A stretch of DNA of 64,000 nucleotides from Actinomycetota bacterium (GCA_020161245.1 JAIUOK010000013.1:22387-86386); one strand, 5' to 3'. Positions 17,041-27,851 are shown, counted from the first letter of the stretch. Numbers and translations are program-made. The notes: generated by a model from the letters alone, not told the origin.

Positions 17041-17048
17041 TTTGCCCG

Positions 17049-17071
17049 ACCCTCGACCCAGGATCGAGGGC
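17049..17071. promoter_or_regulatory. Predicted MerR-type operator 2 (downstream of -10)
   Basis: ACCCTCGAC-CCAGG-ATCGAGGGC has an identical left half-site and the same 5-bp spacing as operators 1 and 3. It begins eight bases after the -10, so binding there would repress initiation. Confidence 0.68.
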
Positions 17072-17089
17072 GAGCCAGGAGGTCAGCCC

Positions 17090-17596
17090 ATGAGCCGTCA
17101 GTGCCCCCGGTGCGGCCATCTGGCCGAGGATTCCGACCACTTCTGCGCCTCCTGCGGCGCCGAGCTCGCCCCCCAGCCCGACGCGGCGTTCCAGACCGGC
17201 GTGCTCGGCGTCCGCGTCGCCAGCGAGGGCGACAGCGCTCCGCTGCCCGCGGTCGACGCCACCAGCGTCGGCGACCTGTCCGCCGGCCACGCCGTGCTCG
17301 TCGTCCTGCGCGGGCCGCAGGAGGGCGCCCGGTTCGACCTCGACCCGTCGTCGGGCGCGGTGGTCCTCGGGCGCGCGCCGGAGTCCGACCTCTTCCTCGA
17401 TGACGTCACGGTCTCGCGCCGGCATGCCGAGCTCTCGGCCGTCGACGGCGAGTGGCAGCTGGTCGACCTCGGCAGCCTCAACGGCTCCTACGTCAACCGC
17501 CGCCGCATCGACCGCGCCCAGCTGACCGGCGGCGACGAGGTGCAGATCGGCAAGTACCGCTTCGTCTTCCTCGAGGCCGCGGGCGGCGCGGCATGA
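17090..17596 (+). CDS. garA: FHA domain protein, GarA/OdhI-like, with N-terminal zinc ribbon
   Basis: A 168-residue phosphothreonine-binding regulator. GarA/OdhI proteins bind 2-oxoglutarate dehydrogenase and glutamate enzymes when unphosphorylated and are switched off by Ser/Thr kinases. The C-terminal FHA domain has GRAPESDLFLDDVTVSRRHA and DLGSLNGSYVN. The N-terminus differs from mycobacterial GarA. It has a CPRCG...CASCG zinc ribbon (residues 4-25) and I do not see the classic ETTS phosphorylation motif, so regulation may differ. The start ATG has CCAGGAGG nearby. Its stop overlaps the MerR start. Confidence 0.85.
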   Translation: MSRQCPRCGHLAEDSDHFCASCGAELAPQPDAAFQTGVLGVRVASEGDSAPLPAVDATSVGDLSAGHAVLVVLRGPQEGARFDLDPSSGAVVLGRAPESDLFLDDVTVSRRHAELSAVDGEWQLVDLGSLNGSYVNRRRIDRAQLTGGDEVQIGKYRFVFLEAAGGAA

Positions 17597-18342
17597 GCGC
17601 CACGTCCGCGGCGGCGTCGGCGTCCGGCCGCGGGCTGCTGGGGATCGGCGACGTGCTCTCGGTGCTGCGCCCGGACTTCCCGGACATCACCATCTCCAAG
17701 ATCCGCTTCCTCGAGGGCGAGGGGCTCATCGCCCCGCAGCGCACCGCCAGCGGCTACCGCAAGTTCAGCCACGCCGACGTCGAGCGGCTGCGCTACATCC
17801 TGGCCTGCCAGCGCGACCAGTACCTGCCGCTCAAGGTCATCCGCGAGCACCTCGAGGCCATCGACCGGGGGCTCGAGCCGCCGGCGTCCACCGGCGACGG
17901 CCCGCGCGTGCCGCGGGCGCTGGTCTCGACCGACGGCATGCCCTCCGCCGACGCCTTCCGCCCGTCGCAGGCCGATGTGCGGCTGTCGAAGGGCGAGCTG
18001 CTCGAGGCCAGCGGCCTCGACGCCGCGCTGCTCGACCAGCTCGAGGGCTTCGGGCTGGTGAGCCGTCGCGGCCAGCACTACGACGGCGAGGCGCTCGTCA
18101 TCGCCACGACCGTGGCCGAGATGGCCGCCTTCGGCATCGAGCCGCGCCACCTGCGTACGTTCAAGGTCGCCGCCGACCGCGAGGTCGGTCTCGTCGAGCA
18201 GGTCGTCACCCCGATGCTGCGCCAGCACGACCCCGAGTCGCGCCAGCGCGCCGACGACGCCGTCCGCCAGCTGGCCGCGCTCTCGGTCCGGCTGCACTCG
18301 TCGCTGGTGAAGGCGGGCCTCGCTGCCGAGCTCGGCCGCTAG
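17593..18342 (+). CDS. MerR-family transcriptional regulator (Rv1828-like)
   Basis: A 249-residue protein with an N-terminal MerR winged helix-turn-helix (DITISKIRFLEGEGLI, then TASGYRKFSHADVERLRYIL), a middle linker and a C-terminal helical domain (SRRGQHYDGEALVIATTVAE). It sits in the Rv1828 position, directly after the FHA gene with an ATGA overlap. It is the prime candidate to bind the shared palindromes at 16975, 17049 and 19009. No metal-binding Cys cluster is visible, so it is unlikely to be a classical metal sensor. Confidence 0.88.
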   Translation: MSATSAAASASGRGLLGIGDVLSVLRPDFPDITISKIRFLEGEGLIAPQRTASGYRKFSHADVERLRYILACQRDQYLPLKVIREHLEAIDRGLEPPASTGDGPRVPRALVSTDGMPSADAFRPSQADVRLSKGELLEASGLDAALLDQLEGFGLVSRRGQHYDGEALVIATTVAEMAAFGIEPRHLRTFKVAADREVGLVEQVVTPMLRQHDPESRQRADDAVRQLAALSVRLHSSLVKAGLAAELGR

Positions 18343-18440
18343 CCCGTCGGGTCGCGCGGCCCGCGGCCCGGGTGCGCTCTGAACGGATGCCGACCGCCCG
18401 CCGGGGTCGCGTACCGGCGCTGCGCGGATAGGGTTGCGGC

Positions 18441-18932
18441 ATGCGCCAGATGGACGTCGTGGGTGTCCGCGTCGAGATGCCGTCGAACCAGCCGATCGTG
18501 CTCCTGCGCGAGGTGGACGGCGAGCGCTACCTGCCGATCTGGATCGGCGCGGTGGAGGCCACCGCGATCGCCTTCGCCCAGCAGGGGGTCGTGCCGGCCC
18601 GGCCGCTGACCCACGACCTGCTGCGCGACGTCGTCGCCTCGCTCGGCCACACCCTGGCCGAGGTGCGGATCACCGAGCTCACCGACGGGGTGTTCTTCGC
18701 CGTCCTCGCCTTCGACGGGGGAGTCGAGGTCAGCGCCCGCCCGTCCGATGCCATCGCGCTCGCCCTGCGCACTGGCACGCCGATCTACGGCGCCGAGACG
18801 GTGCTCGAGGCCGCGGGCATCTCGGTGCCCGACGAGCAGGAGGACGAGGTCGAGAAGTTCCGTGCGTTCCTCGACGAGGTGTCGCCGGACGACTTCCTCG
18901 GCGGGAGCGGCGGAGCCGCCGGCCCGGCATAG
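18441..18932 (+). CDS. DUF151 (bifunctional nuclease) family protein
   Basis: A 163-residue protein matching the Rv1829 position. The blocks LPIWIGAVEATAIAFAQQG and RPLTHDLLRDVVASLG, followed by RPSDAIALALRTGTPIY, are the DUF151 signature. Plant members are DNase/RNase enzymes; the bacterial role is unproven. The last ten residues (GGSGGAAGPA) are encoded by the first copy of a 47-bp tandem duplication, so the C-terminus is recently altered or dispensable. The sequence upstream is short (98 bases), with no clear promoter. Confidence 0.88.
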   Translation: MRQMDVVGVRVEMPSNQPIVLLREVDGERYLPIWIGAVEATAIAFAQQGVVPARPLTHDLLRDVVASLGHTLAEVRITELTDGVFFAVLAFDGGVEVSARPSDAIALALRTGTPIYGAETVLEAAGISVPDEQEDEVEKFRAFLDEVSPDDFLGGSGGAAGPA

Positions 18933-19004
18933 GCCCGAGGCGGCACAGCGGGAGCGGCGGAGCCGCCGGCCCGGTCTAGGCCCGAAGTGGCACAGCGGGA
19001 GCGG
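18901..19004 (+). repeat. 47-bp tandem duplication over the DUF151 stop codon
   Basis: The unit at 18901-18947 recurs at 18948-18994 with three differences, and a partial third copy ends at 19004. Each full copy contains its own TAG (GGCATAG, GGTCTAG). The unit is GC-rich and includes a palindromic part (cggcggagccgccg), which would favour slippage. Confidence 0.82.
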
Positions 19005-19008
19005 CCAA

Positions 19009-19031
19009 ACCCTCGACATGTGGTTGAGGGT
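19009..19031. promoter_or_regulatory. Predicted MerR-type operator 3 (upstream of second MerR gene)
   Basis: ACCCTCGAC-ATGTG-GTTGAGGGT has a left half-site identical to operators 1 and 2 and the same spacing. It lies 44 bases upstream of the predicted -35 of the second MerR gene. Confidence 0.72.
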
Positions 19032-19075
19032 CACCCCTGGGTGCGGACGCCTGCGGCGTGTCGCGTGCGTGTGCG

Positions 19076-19104
19076 TTGACCCGGCACCCCGCCCGGCCTA
19101 GCGT
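19076..19104 (+). promoter_or_regulatory. Predicted promoter of the second MerR gene
   Basis: TTGACC (19076) and TAGCGT (19099) are separated by 17 bases. Both hexamers closely resemble the FHA-MerR promoter. The gene begins at 19188 after a GAGGAGG ribosome binding site. Confidence 0.62.
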
Positions 19105-19187
19105 TCGACCCAGAACGTCACCGGTGTGACTCTCGCGGCGCGCTTCCCCCGCCCGCGGCGCCGGGCGGCGGTTCGAGGAGGTCTCCG

Positions 19188-19808
19188 GTGAGCGGAGTCG
19201 GCGAGGGTCACGGCACCCAGGGCGCGCCCGACCAGGGCGCACGGCAGGACGCGGTCGCGTCCGCCGGCAGCCAGGGCCTGCTGTTCGGCGACGAGGTCCG
19301 CTCGCTCCCGGACGACGTCGGCTTCCGCGGCCCCGTGGCCTGCTCCGCGGCCGGGATCACCTACCGCCAGCTCGACTACTGGGCCCGCACCGGCCTGGTC
19401 GAGCCCTCCGTGCGCACCGCTCACGGCTCGGGCAGCCAGCGCCTCTACAGCTTCCGCGACATCCTCGTGCTCAAGGTGATCAAGCGCCTGCTCGACACCG
19501 GGGTCTCGCTGCAGAACATCCGCACCGCCGTCGACCACCTGCGCGAGAGCGGCGTCGACGACCTCGCCCAGGTGACGCTGATGTCCGATGGCGCGAGCGT
19601 CTACGAGTGCCGCAGCCAGGACGAGGTCATCGACCTCGTGCAGGGCGGCCAGGGCGTGTTCGGCATCGCGGTCGGCCGGGTGTGGCGCGAGGTCGAGGGC
19701 GACCTCGCCGAGCTGCCCAGCGAGCGCGTCGACGGCACTCCGCTCGGCACCCCTCTCGTCGAGGGCGACGAGCTCGCGGCCCGCCGCGCCGCCAAGCACG
19801 CCATCTGA
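19188..19808 (+). CDS. MerR-family transcriptional regulator (Rv1830-like)
   Basis: A 206-residue protein. About 45 unstructured residues precede the MerR helix-turn-helix ([51 protein letters not shown]). It ends in a helical region with [18 protein letters not shown]. The position matches Rv1830. With the Rv1828-like protein it may co-regulate this block; the shared operator supports cross- or auto-regulation. The GTG start has GAGGAGG upstream. Confidence 0.88.
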   Translation: MSGVGEGHGTQGAPDQGARQDAVASAGSQGLLFGDEVRSLPDDVGFRGPVACSAAGITYRQLDYWARTGLVEPSVRTAHGSGSQRLYSFRDILVLKVIKRLLDTGVSLQNIRTAVDHLRESGVDDLAQVTLMSDGASVYECRSQDEVIDLVQGGQGVFGIAVGRVWREVEGDLAELPSERVDGTPLGTPLVEGDELAARRAAKHAI

Positions 19809-19899
19809 TCCAGCCAGACCCTCCTCCCCGCGGCGGCCCGGCCGTGGCGTGCGTCGCCGTGCCCTCCGTGGGCCGGTAGCCTGGGCCCTGCGCCGAGCA

Positions 19900-20092
19900 C
19901 CCGTGCGGGAGAGTCCTGTCGCAGCCAGCGACGGGCGCCGAAGGAGCAACCCCCCGCCAACCTCTCAGGCACCGTGGACCGCGCGGGCTGGCGCCTCTGG
20001 AAAGCGGGACCCCCGGGTCCCCGCCGACGGTGCAAGCCGGGCCCGCCCGGTGAAGCTCTCAGGCGCGCGGCATCGCGCACGGACAGAGGGGG
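19900..20092 (+). ncRNA. Tandem glycine riboswitch
   Basis: Two gcvT-type aptamers lie in series upstream of gcvP. The first contains GCGGGAGAGT, GCGCCGAAGGAGCAA, CCTCTCAGGC and GCCTCTGGAAAGC. The second contains GACGGTGCAAGCCGG, GTGAAGCTCTCAGGC and GGACAGAGGGG. These are the conserved P1/P3 junction elements, and the aptamers are joined by the usual short linker. Only 71 bases separate its end from the gcvP start, consistent with translational or short-range control. It should switch on gcvP at high glycine. Confidence 0.93.
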
Positions 20093-20163
20093 ACCGCCGA
20101 CGCGCGCCCGCGCGCCGGGGTCCGCCCGCCGAGCCCGCTCGGCCCCTCCCGCCAGGACGCGCC

Positions 20164-23082
<2,919 letters not shown>

Positions 23083-23221
23083 CATCGAGGGGCGTGGTCC
23101 AAACGTCATCCCCCGGGCGGCTCATCGCGACGCGGGCCTCCGCTCCGGATCGAGCCCGTCGAGCAGACTGGCGTCCTGGGACACGGCCGTAGGTGACGTG
23201 ACGACGGAGGGCGAAGATCCG

Positions 23222-23791
23222 ATGGCGCTGATCGACGCGCTGCGCGAGTGGGAGGCGCAGTGGAGAGCCACGGGTGCGCCCGTGGACCGCAAGTTGCGGG
23301 CCGGGTACTTGGAGGCAGAGATCCGGGCCGCGTTTGCCGCGCCGCCTCTGCACCCGGACGTGATCACGTGGTTCTCGTGGTGCGGCGGTCTGGCGGACGG
23401 CGTCGAGTACTTCCCGCTCCCGCCCTCGGCGTGCGACCCGCTAACTCTCGAGGCCGTCCGGACGTGGGCCGAGACCCTCAGGGTGTGGTTTCCGCAGAGG
23501 TCGGGCACCGATTACGACCCTGCCCTGATCCCGCTCATGGTCGGCGACGACTCGTTCACGCTGCTCATCGACCGGCGTTCAGGCGAGGTCCTCCGCTTCG
23601 AGAATCTCAACGCAGTCGAGGTACTTGATCCGCCGTTGTTGAGGGTCAGCGACGACCTCGAGGCGCTCGTCCGCCGCTGGATCGCGATCAACGACGTGGT
23701 CTGCCCCACCTGGTCGGTTGAGGACGACGACGTCTTCGATTTCGACAGATCAAGGTTGAGCATCGAGGACCAACGGCTAGGGATTGTCTAG
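23222..23791 (+). CDS. SMI1/KNR4 (SUKH)-like protein
   Basis: A 189-residue single-domain protein from the ATG at 23222, which has GGAGGG ten bases upstream; a GTG at 23198 would add eight residues. The pattern LHPDVITWFSWCGGL, then PALIPLMVGDDSFTLLIDRRSGEVLRFE, then DDLEALVRRWI fits the SUKH fold, a superfamily that includes immunity proteins against contact-dependent toxins. No toxin gene is adjacent. Codon use looks less GC-biased than gcvP, suggesting acquisition. The family call is by pattern and moderate. Confidence 0.62.
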   Translation: MALIDALREWEAQWRATGAPVDRKLRAGYLEAEIRAAFAAPPLHPDVITWFSWCGGLADGVEYFPLPPSACDPLTLEAVRTWAETLRVWFPQRSGTDYDPALIPLMVGDDSFTLLIDRRSGEVLRFENLNAVEVLDPPLLRVSDDLEALVRRWIAINDVVCPTWSVEDDDVFDFDRSRLSIEDQRLGIV

Positions 23792-23901
23792 CGGGGACGC
23801 ACATCGAGTGGCGCGCAGAAGGCACCGCCGAGGGTATGGACGCGTCACCGCTCGCGTCGCGCGGTCGAAACTCGCACGCGCGCATGGGGTTACGGCTAGT
23901 A

Positions 23902-23937
23902 CGGTCGTGCGCTTGTGTCCCACAGGGCACACGACCG
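23902..23937. promoter_or_regulatory. Inverted repeat in the rtcB leader
   Basis: CGGTCGTG and CACGACCG are perfect 8-bp arms, and the inner part (gtgtccc/gggcac) extends the pairing with a bulge. It ends 16 bases before the rtcB ATG and could be an operator or an RNA hairpin affecting translation. Confidence 0.45.
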
Positions 23938-23953
23938 ACAGGAGCAACGAGTC

Positions 23954-25120
23954 ATGACCCCGACTCTCAGCACGGACAAGTCCGTCCTGTCGTGGGCTTC
24001 GACCCTGGAGCCCGCGGCCATGGACCAGGCGCGGCGCACGGCCTCGATGCCGTTTGTCGTGAAGCCGCTCGCCCTCATGCCCGACGCCCACCTCGGCAAG
24101 GGGTCGACTGTCGGCTCGGTCATCGCGACCGAGGGCGCCGTCATCCCTGCCGCCGTCGGCGTCGACATCGGCTGCGGCATGGCTGCGGTCGAGACGCGGC
24201 TGACCAGCCACGACCTGCCCGACTACCTCGCGCGCCTGCACGACCGCATCCGCTCGGTGGTGCCCGCCGGCGTCGGACGCGGCCACGAGCAGCGCGACGT
24301 CGACGTCATGCAGGTCGTGACGCGGGCGCCGTCGACCGAGCTCTCCGACGGGCAGCTGCGCACGGCGCGGACGCAGTACGGATCGCTCGGGTCCGGCAAC
24401 CACTTCGTCGAGGTCTGCCTCGACGAGCGGGACCGGGTCTGGATCGTGCTGCACTCGGGCTCGCGCGGCATCGGCAACCAGCTCGCGGCGCACCACATCG
24501 CGGTGGCGCAGGGCCTGATGAAGGAGTGGTTCATCAGCCTGCCCGACCCCGACCTGGCCTACCTCGTGGCGGGGACGCCGCAGTTCGAGGCCTACGTCGC
24601 CGATCTCCTGTGGGCGCAGGCCTACGCCGCCGCCAACCGCGAGGAGATGCTGCGCCTCGTCGTGGCGGAGGCCGAGGCCGAGCTCGGCGCGGAGGGGATC
24701 GAGACCTCGCGCGTGAACTGCCACCACAACTTCACCCAGCAGGAGCGCCACCGCGGGCGGACGCTCTGGATCACCCGCAAGGGCGCGATCCAGGCCGACG
24801 CCGGGCGCCTCGGGATCATCCCGGGCTCCATGGGCACGCGCTCCTACATCGTCGAGGGCCTCGGCTCGGCGGCGTCGTACGAGTCGTGCTCCCACGGCGC
24901 CGGGCGCCGGCTGTCCCGCAGCGCCGCGCGCCGCACGCTGTCGGTCGCCTCGCTGCGCGAGGCGATGGAGGGCCGCTCCTGGAACGCCGCCGAGGCCGAG
25001 CGCCTCGTCGACGAGCACCCGATGGCCTACAAGGACATCGACGAGGTGATGGAGGACCAGCGAGACCTCGTGCGCCCCGTGCGCACGCTGTCGCAGATCC
25101 TCAACTACAAGGGCACCTGA
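23954..25120 (+). CDS. rtcB: RNA-splicing ligase RtcB
   Basis: It joins RNA 3'-phosphate (or 2',3'-cyclic phosphate) ends to 5'-OH ends using GTP and Mn2+. Key motifs are present: MPDAHLGKG, GVDIGCGM with the metal-binding Cys74, GSGNHFVEV, LHSGSRGIGNQ, NCHHNFTQQE and SCSHGAGRRLSR, in which the His is the guanylylated residue. Length (388 aa) matches the shorter bacterial RtcB group. ATG at 23954 follows GGAGCAACGAG. No archease or rtcA gene is beside it, but a HAD phosphatase resembling polynucleotide 3'-phosphatase converges on it. Confidence 0.94.
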   Translation: MTPTLSTDKSVLSWASTLEPAAMDQARRTASMPFVVKPLALMPDAHLGKGSTVGSVIATEGAVIPAAVGVDIGCGMAAVETRLTSHDLPDYLARLHDRIRSVVPAGVGRGHEQRDVDVMQVVTRAPSTELSDGQLRTARTQYGSLGSGNHFVEVCLDERDRVWIVLHSGSRGIGNQLAAHHIAVAQGLMKEWFISLPDPDLAYLVAGTPQFEAYVADLLWAQAYAAANREEMLRLVVAEAEAELGAEGIETSRVNCHHNFTQQERHRGRTLWITRKGAIQADAGRLGIIPGSMGTRSYIVEGLGSAASYESCSHGAGRRLSRSAARRTLSVASLREAMEGRSWNAAEAERLVDEHPMAYKDIDEVMEDQRDLVRPVRTLSQILNYKGT

Positions 25121-25136
25121 CCCGCGAGCAGGTGAT

Positions 25137-25176
25137 GGGGGTCGGATCGCGCTGCAGACAGCGCGATCCGACCCCC
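25137..25176. terminator. Bidirectional terminator hairpin between rtcB and HAD gene
   Basis: A perfect 17-bp stem (gggggtcggatcgcgct/agcgcgatccgaccccc) with a 6-nt loop lies between convergent genes. The stem core is nearly the same as in the hairpin at 39927. Confidence 0.82.
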
Positions 25177-25183
25177 AGCGGCG

Positions 25184-25723
25184 TCAGGTGCGGCCGTCGA
25201 GCTCCTGGGCGTCGAAGAGGGCCTGCTGCTCGTCGCGGTCGGCGGTCATCCAGGTGGCCAGCAGCACCGGCCAGCCGTCGCGGCGCAGCACCTCGACCAC
25301 TGCGGGGTCGTCGTCGACGACGGCGACGACGGTCCCCTCGCGCGCCAGGCGGCGCAGGGCCTGCGGCTTGAACTGGCGGGCCGGCCGGCGGTCGTCGTCT
25401 CGGCGCATCACGAGCCGGCCGTCGGGCAGGCCGTGGCGGCGCATCCACTCGAGGGTGGTGCGCCGGTATGTCTCGTTGCGGCCGGTGAGGTAGACGATCG
25501 CGTGCCCGGACGCCGCCTGGTCGTGGGCGAGCGCAATGCCGACGTCGAGCGGGCCGTCGTCGCCCATCGAGGCGAAGAACGCGGGCCAGTCCTTGGGCCG
25601 GCGCTCCACGTGATGCAGCCGGTGCCGCACGTCGGCCAGCACGCCGTCGACGTCGAAGACCGCGATCGTGCGTCCTCGCGGTTCCCTCTCGGGAGCCTCG
25701 TCGTCGGGGGCGTCGGACGGCAT
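25184..25723 (-). CDS. HAD phosphatase resembling T4 polynucleotide kinase 3'-phosphatase domain
   Basis: A 179-residue HAD-superfamily enzyme. The catalytic Asp pair is in AVFDVDGVLAD, motif II is YLTGRNE with the following Thr/Arg-rich helix, and motif IV is VVDDDPAVVEVLRRDG. The insert DWPAFFASMGDD and the spacing match the phosphatase half of T4 Pnkp (PseT), which removes 3'-phosphate from RNA or DNA. The convergent rtcB suggests RNA repair, although the activities would compete for the same 3'-phosphate. The substrate is inferred. Confidence 0.75.
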   Translation of the reverse strand: MPSDAPDDEAPEREPRGRTIAVFDVDGVLADVRHRLHHVERRPKDWPAFFASMGDDGPLDVGIALAHDQAASGHAIVYLTGRNETYRRTTLEWMRRHGLPDGRLVMRRDDDRRPARQFKPQALRRLAREGTVVAVVDDDPAVVEVLRRDGWPVLLATWMTADRDEQQALFDAQELDGRT

Positions 25724-25753
25724 GCGCCGAACCTACGCCGGTACTGTCGGGGC

Positions 25754-26227
25754 ATGGCACTCGACCTGGAGACCGTGCGCGCGACGATGCCCACCACCGT
25801 GCCGATGGTGGGCACGCTGGGCCTGGAGTACCTCGAGCTCTCGCCCGACCACGCCGTCGTGCGGATGACCGACGACGAGCGGTTCCGCAACCACATCGGC
25901 GGTCTGCATGCCGGCGCGATGTTCACCCTCGCCGAGACCGCCTCCGGCGCGCTCGTGCTTGCCAACTACGGCGAGATGCTCGACCAGGTGACACCGCTGG
26001 CCGTCGAGGCGACCATCCGCTACCTGAAGATCGCCCGGGGCGACGTCACCGCGACGGCGACCCTGGGCTCGCAGGCCGACACGGTCCTCACCACGCTGCA
26101 CGCCGGCGGGCGGCCGGAGTTCCACGTCGAGGTCGAGCTCACCACCGGCGAGGGCGACGACCGCCTCGTCACCGGCAGCATGACGGTGCTGTGGACCCTC
26201 AAGCCCACCCGCAAGCCCGGCGCCTAG
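25754..26227 (+). CDS. Hotdog-fold thioesterase-like protein (DUF4442/YiiD type)
   Basis: A 157-residue single hotdog domain. The characteristic segment RNHIGGLHAGAMFTLAETASG carries the region where PaaI-type thioesterases place the catalytic Asn/Asp and His-Gly, and VEATIRYLKIARGDVTA follows. It probably hydrolyses an acyl-CoA or is a related binding protein. Start ATG at 25754. It converges on the SRPBCC gene four bases away. Confidence 0.8.
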   Translation: MALDLETVRATMPTTVPMVGTLGLEYLELSPDHAVVRMTDDERFRNHIGGLHAGAMFTLAETASGALVLANYGEMLDQVTPLAVEATIRYLKIARGDVTATATLGSQADTVLTTLHAGGRPEFHVEVELTTGEGDDRLVTGSMTVLWTLKPTRKPGA

Positions 26228-26231
26228 CGCG

Positions 26232-26642
26232 TCAGCGGGCAGGCTGCGCCTTCGGTGGCCGCACGAGCCCCTCGAGCGAGATCCGCGCCACGGGCGCGTA
26301 GGTGAGCACGGCGGCCGCGGGGCCGTCGGCGATGAGCTCGGTCGACGTGCCGCCGCCGATCCGCGACTCGCTGCGGTGGTCGAGGTGCATACGCACCGGC
26401 CCGGCCACGACGTCCCACGACCAGCGGTGCTCGGACTCGTCGTAGTCGACGACCTCCCAGCTCGCCCCGATGTTGGGGATGACGCCGAACACGGTGCCCG
26501 TGACGCCGATCGCGAGGCGCTCGGCGCTGCTCTCGACCCGGCGGATCTGCGGGGCCCATCCCGGCCACAGCGCGGGGACGGAGTACCGCTCCCAGACCAG
26601 GTCGAGCGGTGCCGCGCCGTCGGCGCGCAGGGTCAGTCGCAC
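26232..26642 (-). CDS. SRPBCC (START-like) domain protein
   Basis: A 136-residue hydrophobic-ligand-binding fold. VWERYSVPALWPGWAPQIRRVE, then GTVFGVIP and WDVVAGPVRMHLDHR follow the pattern of polyketide-cyclase/coenzyme Q-binding SRPBCC proteins. There is no export signal. The ligand is unknown. It is divergent from the NUDIX-like gene across about 100 bases. Confidence 0.75.
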   Translation of the reverse strand: MRLTLRADGAAPLDLVWERYSVPALWPGWAPQIRRVESSAERLAIGVTGTVFGVIPNIGASWEVVDYDESEHRWSWDVVAGPVRMHLDHRSESRIGGGTSTELIADGPAAAVLTYAPVARISLEGLVRPPKAQPAR

Positions 26643-26743
26643 GGGTACATCCTGCCGTCAGGGCAGGCGTCATGCGCACCAGGGGCACCCGCGCGGCCGG
26701 GTCCTGCCGTGAACGCGGCGCCCCGCCCCGTACCGTGGTGGCC

Positions 26744-27280
26744 GTGAGCGAGATGACCGACGCGCGTACCGGATGGATGTCCCGCGACGACCTCGAGCAG
26801 GCGCGCGAGCGCGTGCCCATGGTGTACGTCGACGCCGTGCCCGTGCGCACCGACGATCGCGGTGTCGTCACCCTCGTCGGCCTGCTGCTGCGGGCCATGC
26901 CCGACGGCAGCATCAGCCGGGCCCCCGTGTCGGGCCGCGTGCTGTACGGCGAACGGGTGCGCGACGCCCTCATGCGCCATCTCGAGAAGGACCTCGGCCC
27001 GATGGCGCTGCCGCAGCTCCCGTCGGCCCCGCAGCCGTTCACCGTGGTCGAGTACTTCCCGGACCCCGAGGTCACCGGGTTCCACGACCCCCGCCAGCAC
27101 GCGGTGTCGCTCGCGTTCGTCGTCCCCGTCCGCGGCGACTGCGTCCCGTCGGCCGAGGCGCTCGACCTCGTCTGGATGACGCCGGAGGAGGCCGTGAGCG
27201 ACGACGTCGCGCTGGAGATGACCGGCGGCCAGGACCGGCTGCTGCGCCTGGCGATGGCGCACGTGGGCGTGCTGCCCTAG
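26744..27280 (+). CDS. NUDIX-like DUF4916 protein
   Basis: A 178-residue protein. YVDAVPVRTDDRGVVTLVGLLLR begins a NUDIX-type fold. The expected G-x5-E-x7-REUxEE box is degenerate (GRVLYGERVRDALMRHLEKDLG), so catalytic activity is doubtful. The late strand AVSLAFVVPVRGDC and WMTPEEA are typical of the family. Start is the GTG at 26744, with an in-frame ATG three codons later. It overlaps nothing but is two bases from the next gene, so the two are probably co-transcribed. Confidence 0.75.
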   Translation: MSEMTDARTGWMSRDDLEQARERVPMVYVDAVPVRTDDRGVVTLVGLLLRAMPDGSISRAPVSGRVLYGERVRDALMRHLEKDLGPMALPQLPSAPQPFTVVEYFPDPEVTGFHDPRQHAVSLAFVVPVRGDCVPSAEALDLVWMTPEEAVSDDVALEMTGGQDRLLRLAMAHVGVLP

Positions 27281-27282
27281 CC

Positions 27283-27804
27283 GTGGGCCACCGGATCACC
27301 ACCGAGCGGCTGGTCCTGGAGACCCTCACCGCCGACGAGGCCGCCGCCATCCGCGCCGGCGAGCGTCACGGGCGCTGCTGGGCCGACGACTACCCGACCG
27401 ACGGCGACGCCGTGGTGGCCGCCGTCATCGGCGAGGCCGGCAGCGCCTACGACGAGGAGGCCGAGCTCGGCGTCCTGCAGATCCGGCTCGCCGCCACCGG
27501 CGAGGCCGTCGGCGGGGTCGGGTTCATCTCCGGCGCCGACCGCGACGGCGTGGCCGAGATCGGCTACGGCATCGCGGAGTCCGTGCGCGGCCAGGGCCTG
27601 GCCACCGAGGCGGTGGCGGCGGTGCTCGGCTGGGTCGCCGGCTCGGGCGTCGCGGCGGTGGAGGCACTGACCGATCCCGCGAACACGGCGTCGCACCGGG
27701 TCCTCGAGCGCTGCGGCTTCGAGCGCGCGGGCGAGTGCGCGACCGACGACGGCGCCATGCTGAGGTGGCTGCGTCCGATGCCCGGCGGGGCCGCCGGACA
27801 GTAA
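27283..27804 (+). CDS. GNAT-family N-acetyltransferase (RimJ/RimL-like)
   Basis: A 173-residue acetyltransferase. It begins with the RimJ-like ITTERLVLETL. The acetyl-CoA-binding loop is in EIGYGIAESVRGQGLATEAV, and the final ANTASHRVLERCGFERAG is the standard motif B end. Acceptor unknown. GTG start directly after the DUF4916 stop. Confidence 0.85.
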   Translation: MGHRITTERLVLETLTADEAAAIRAGERHGRCWADDYPTDGDAVVAAVIGEAGSAYDEEAELGVLQIRLAATGEAVGGVGFISGADRDGVAEIGYGIAESVRGQGLATEAVAAVLGWVAGSGVAAVEALTDPANTASHRVLERCGFERAGECATDDGAMLRWLRPMPGGAAGQ

Positions 27805-27851
27805 TTCATCACGCGTGGACTTGCCGTCCGCGGCGGGTCTACGTTCGCCGC

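Noticed and set aside
19588..20163. Upstream extension of the gcvP frame through the riboswitch
   Set aside because: The translation there is Ala/Arg-rich shadow; the riboswitch RNA elements explain the sequence and GTG 20164 gives a normal GcvP length.
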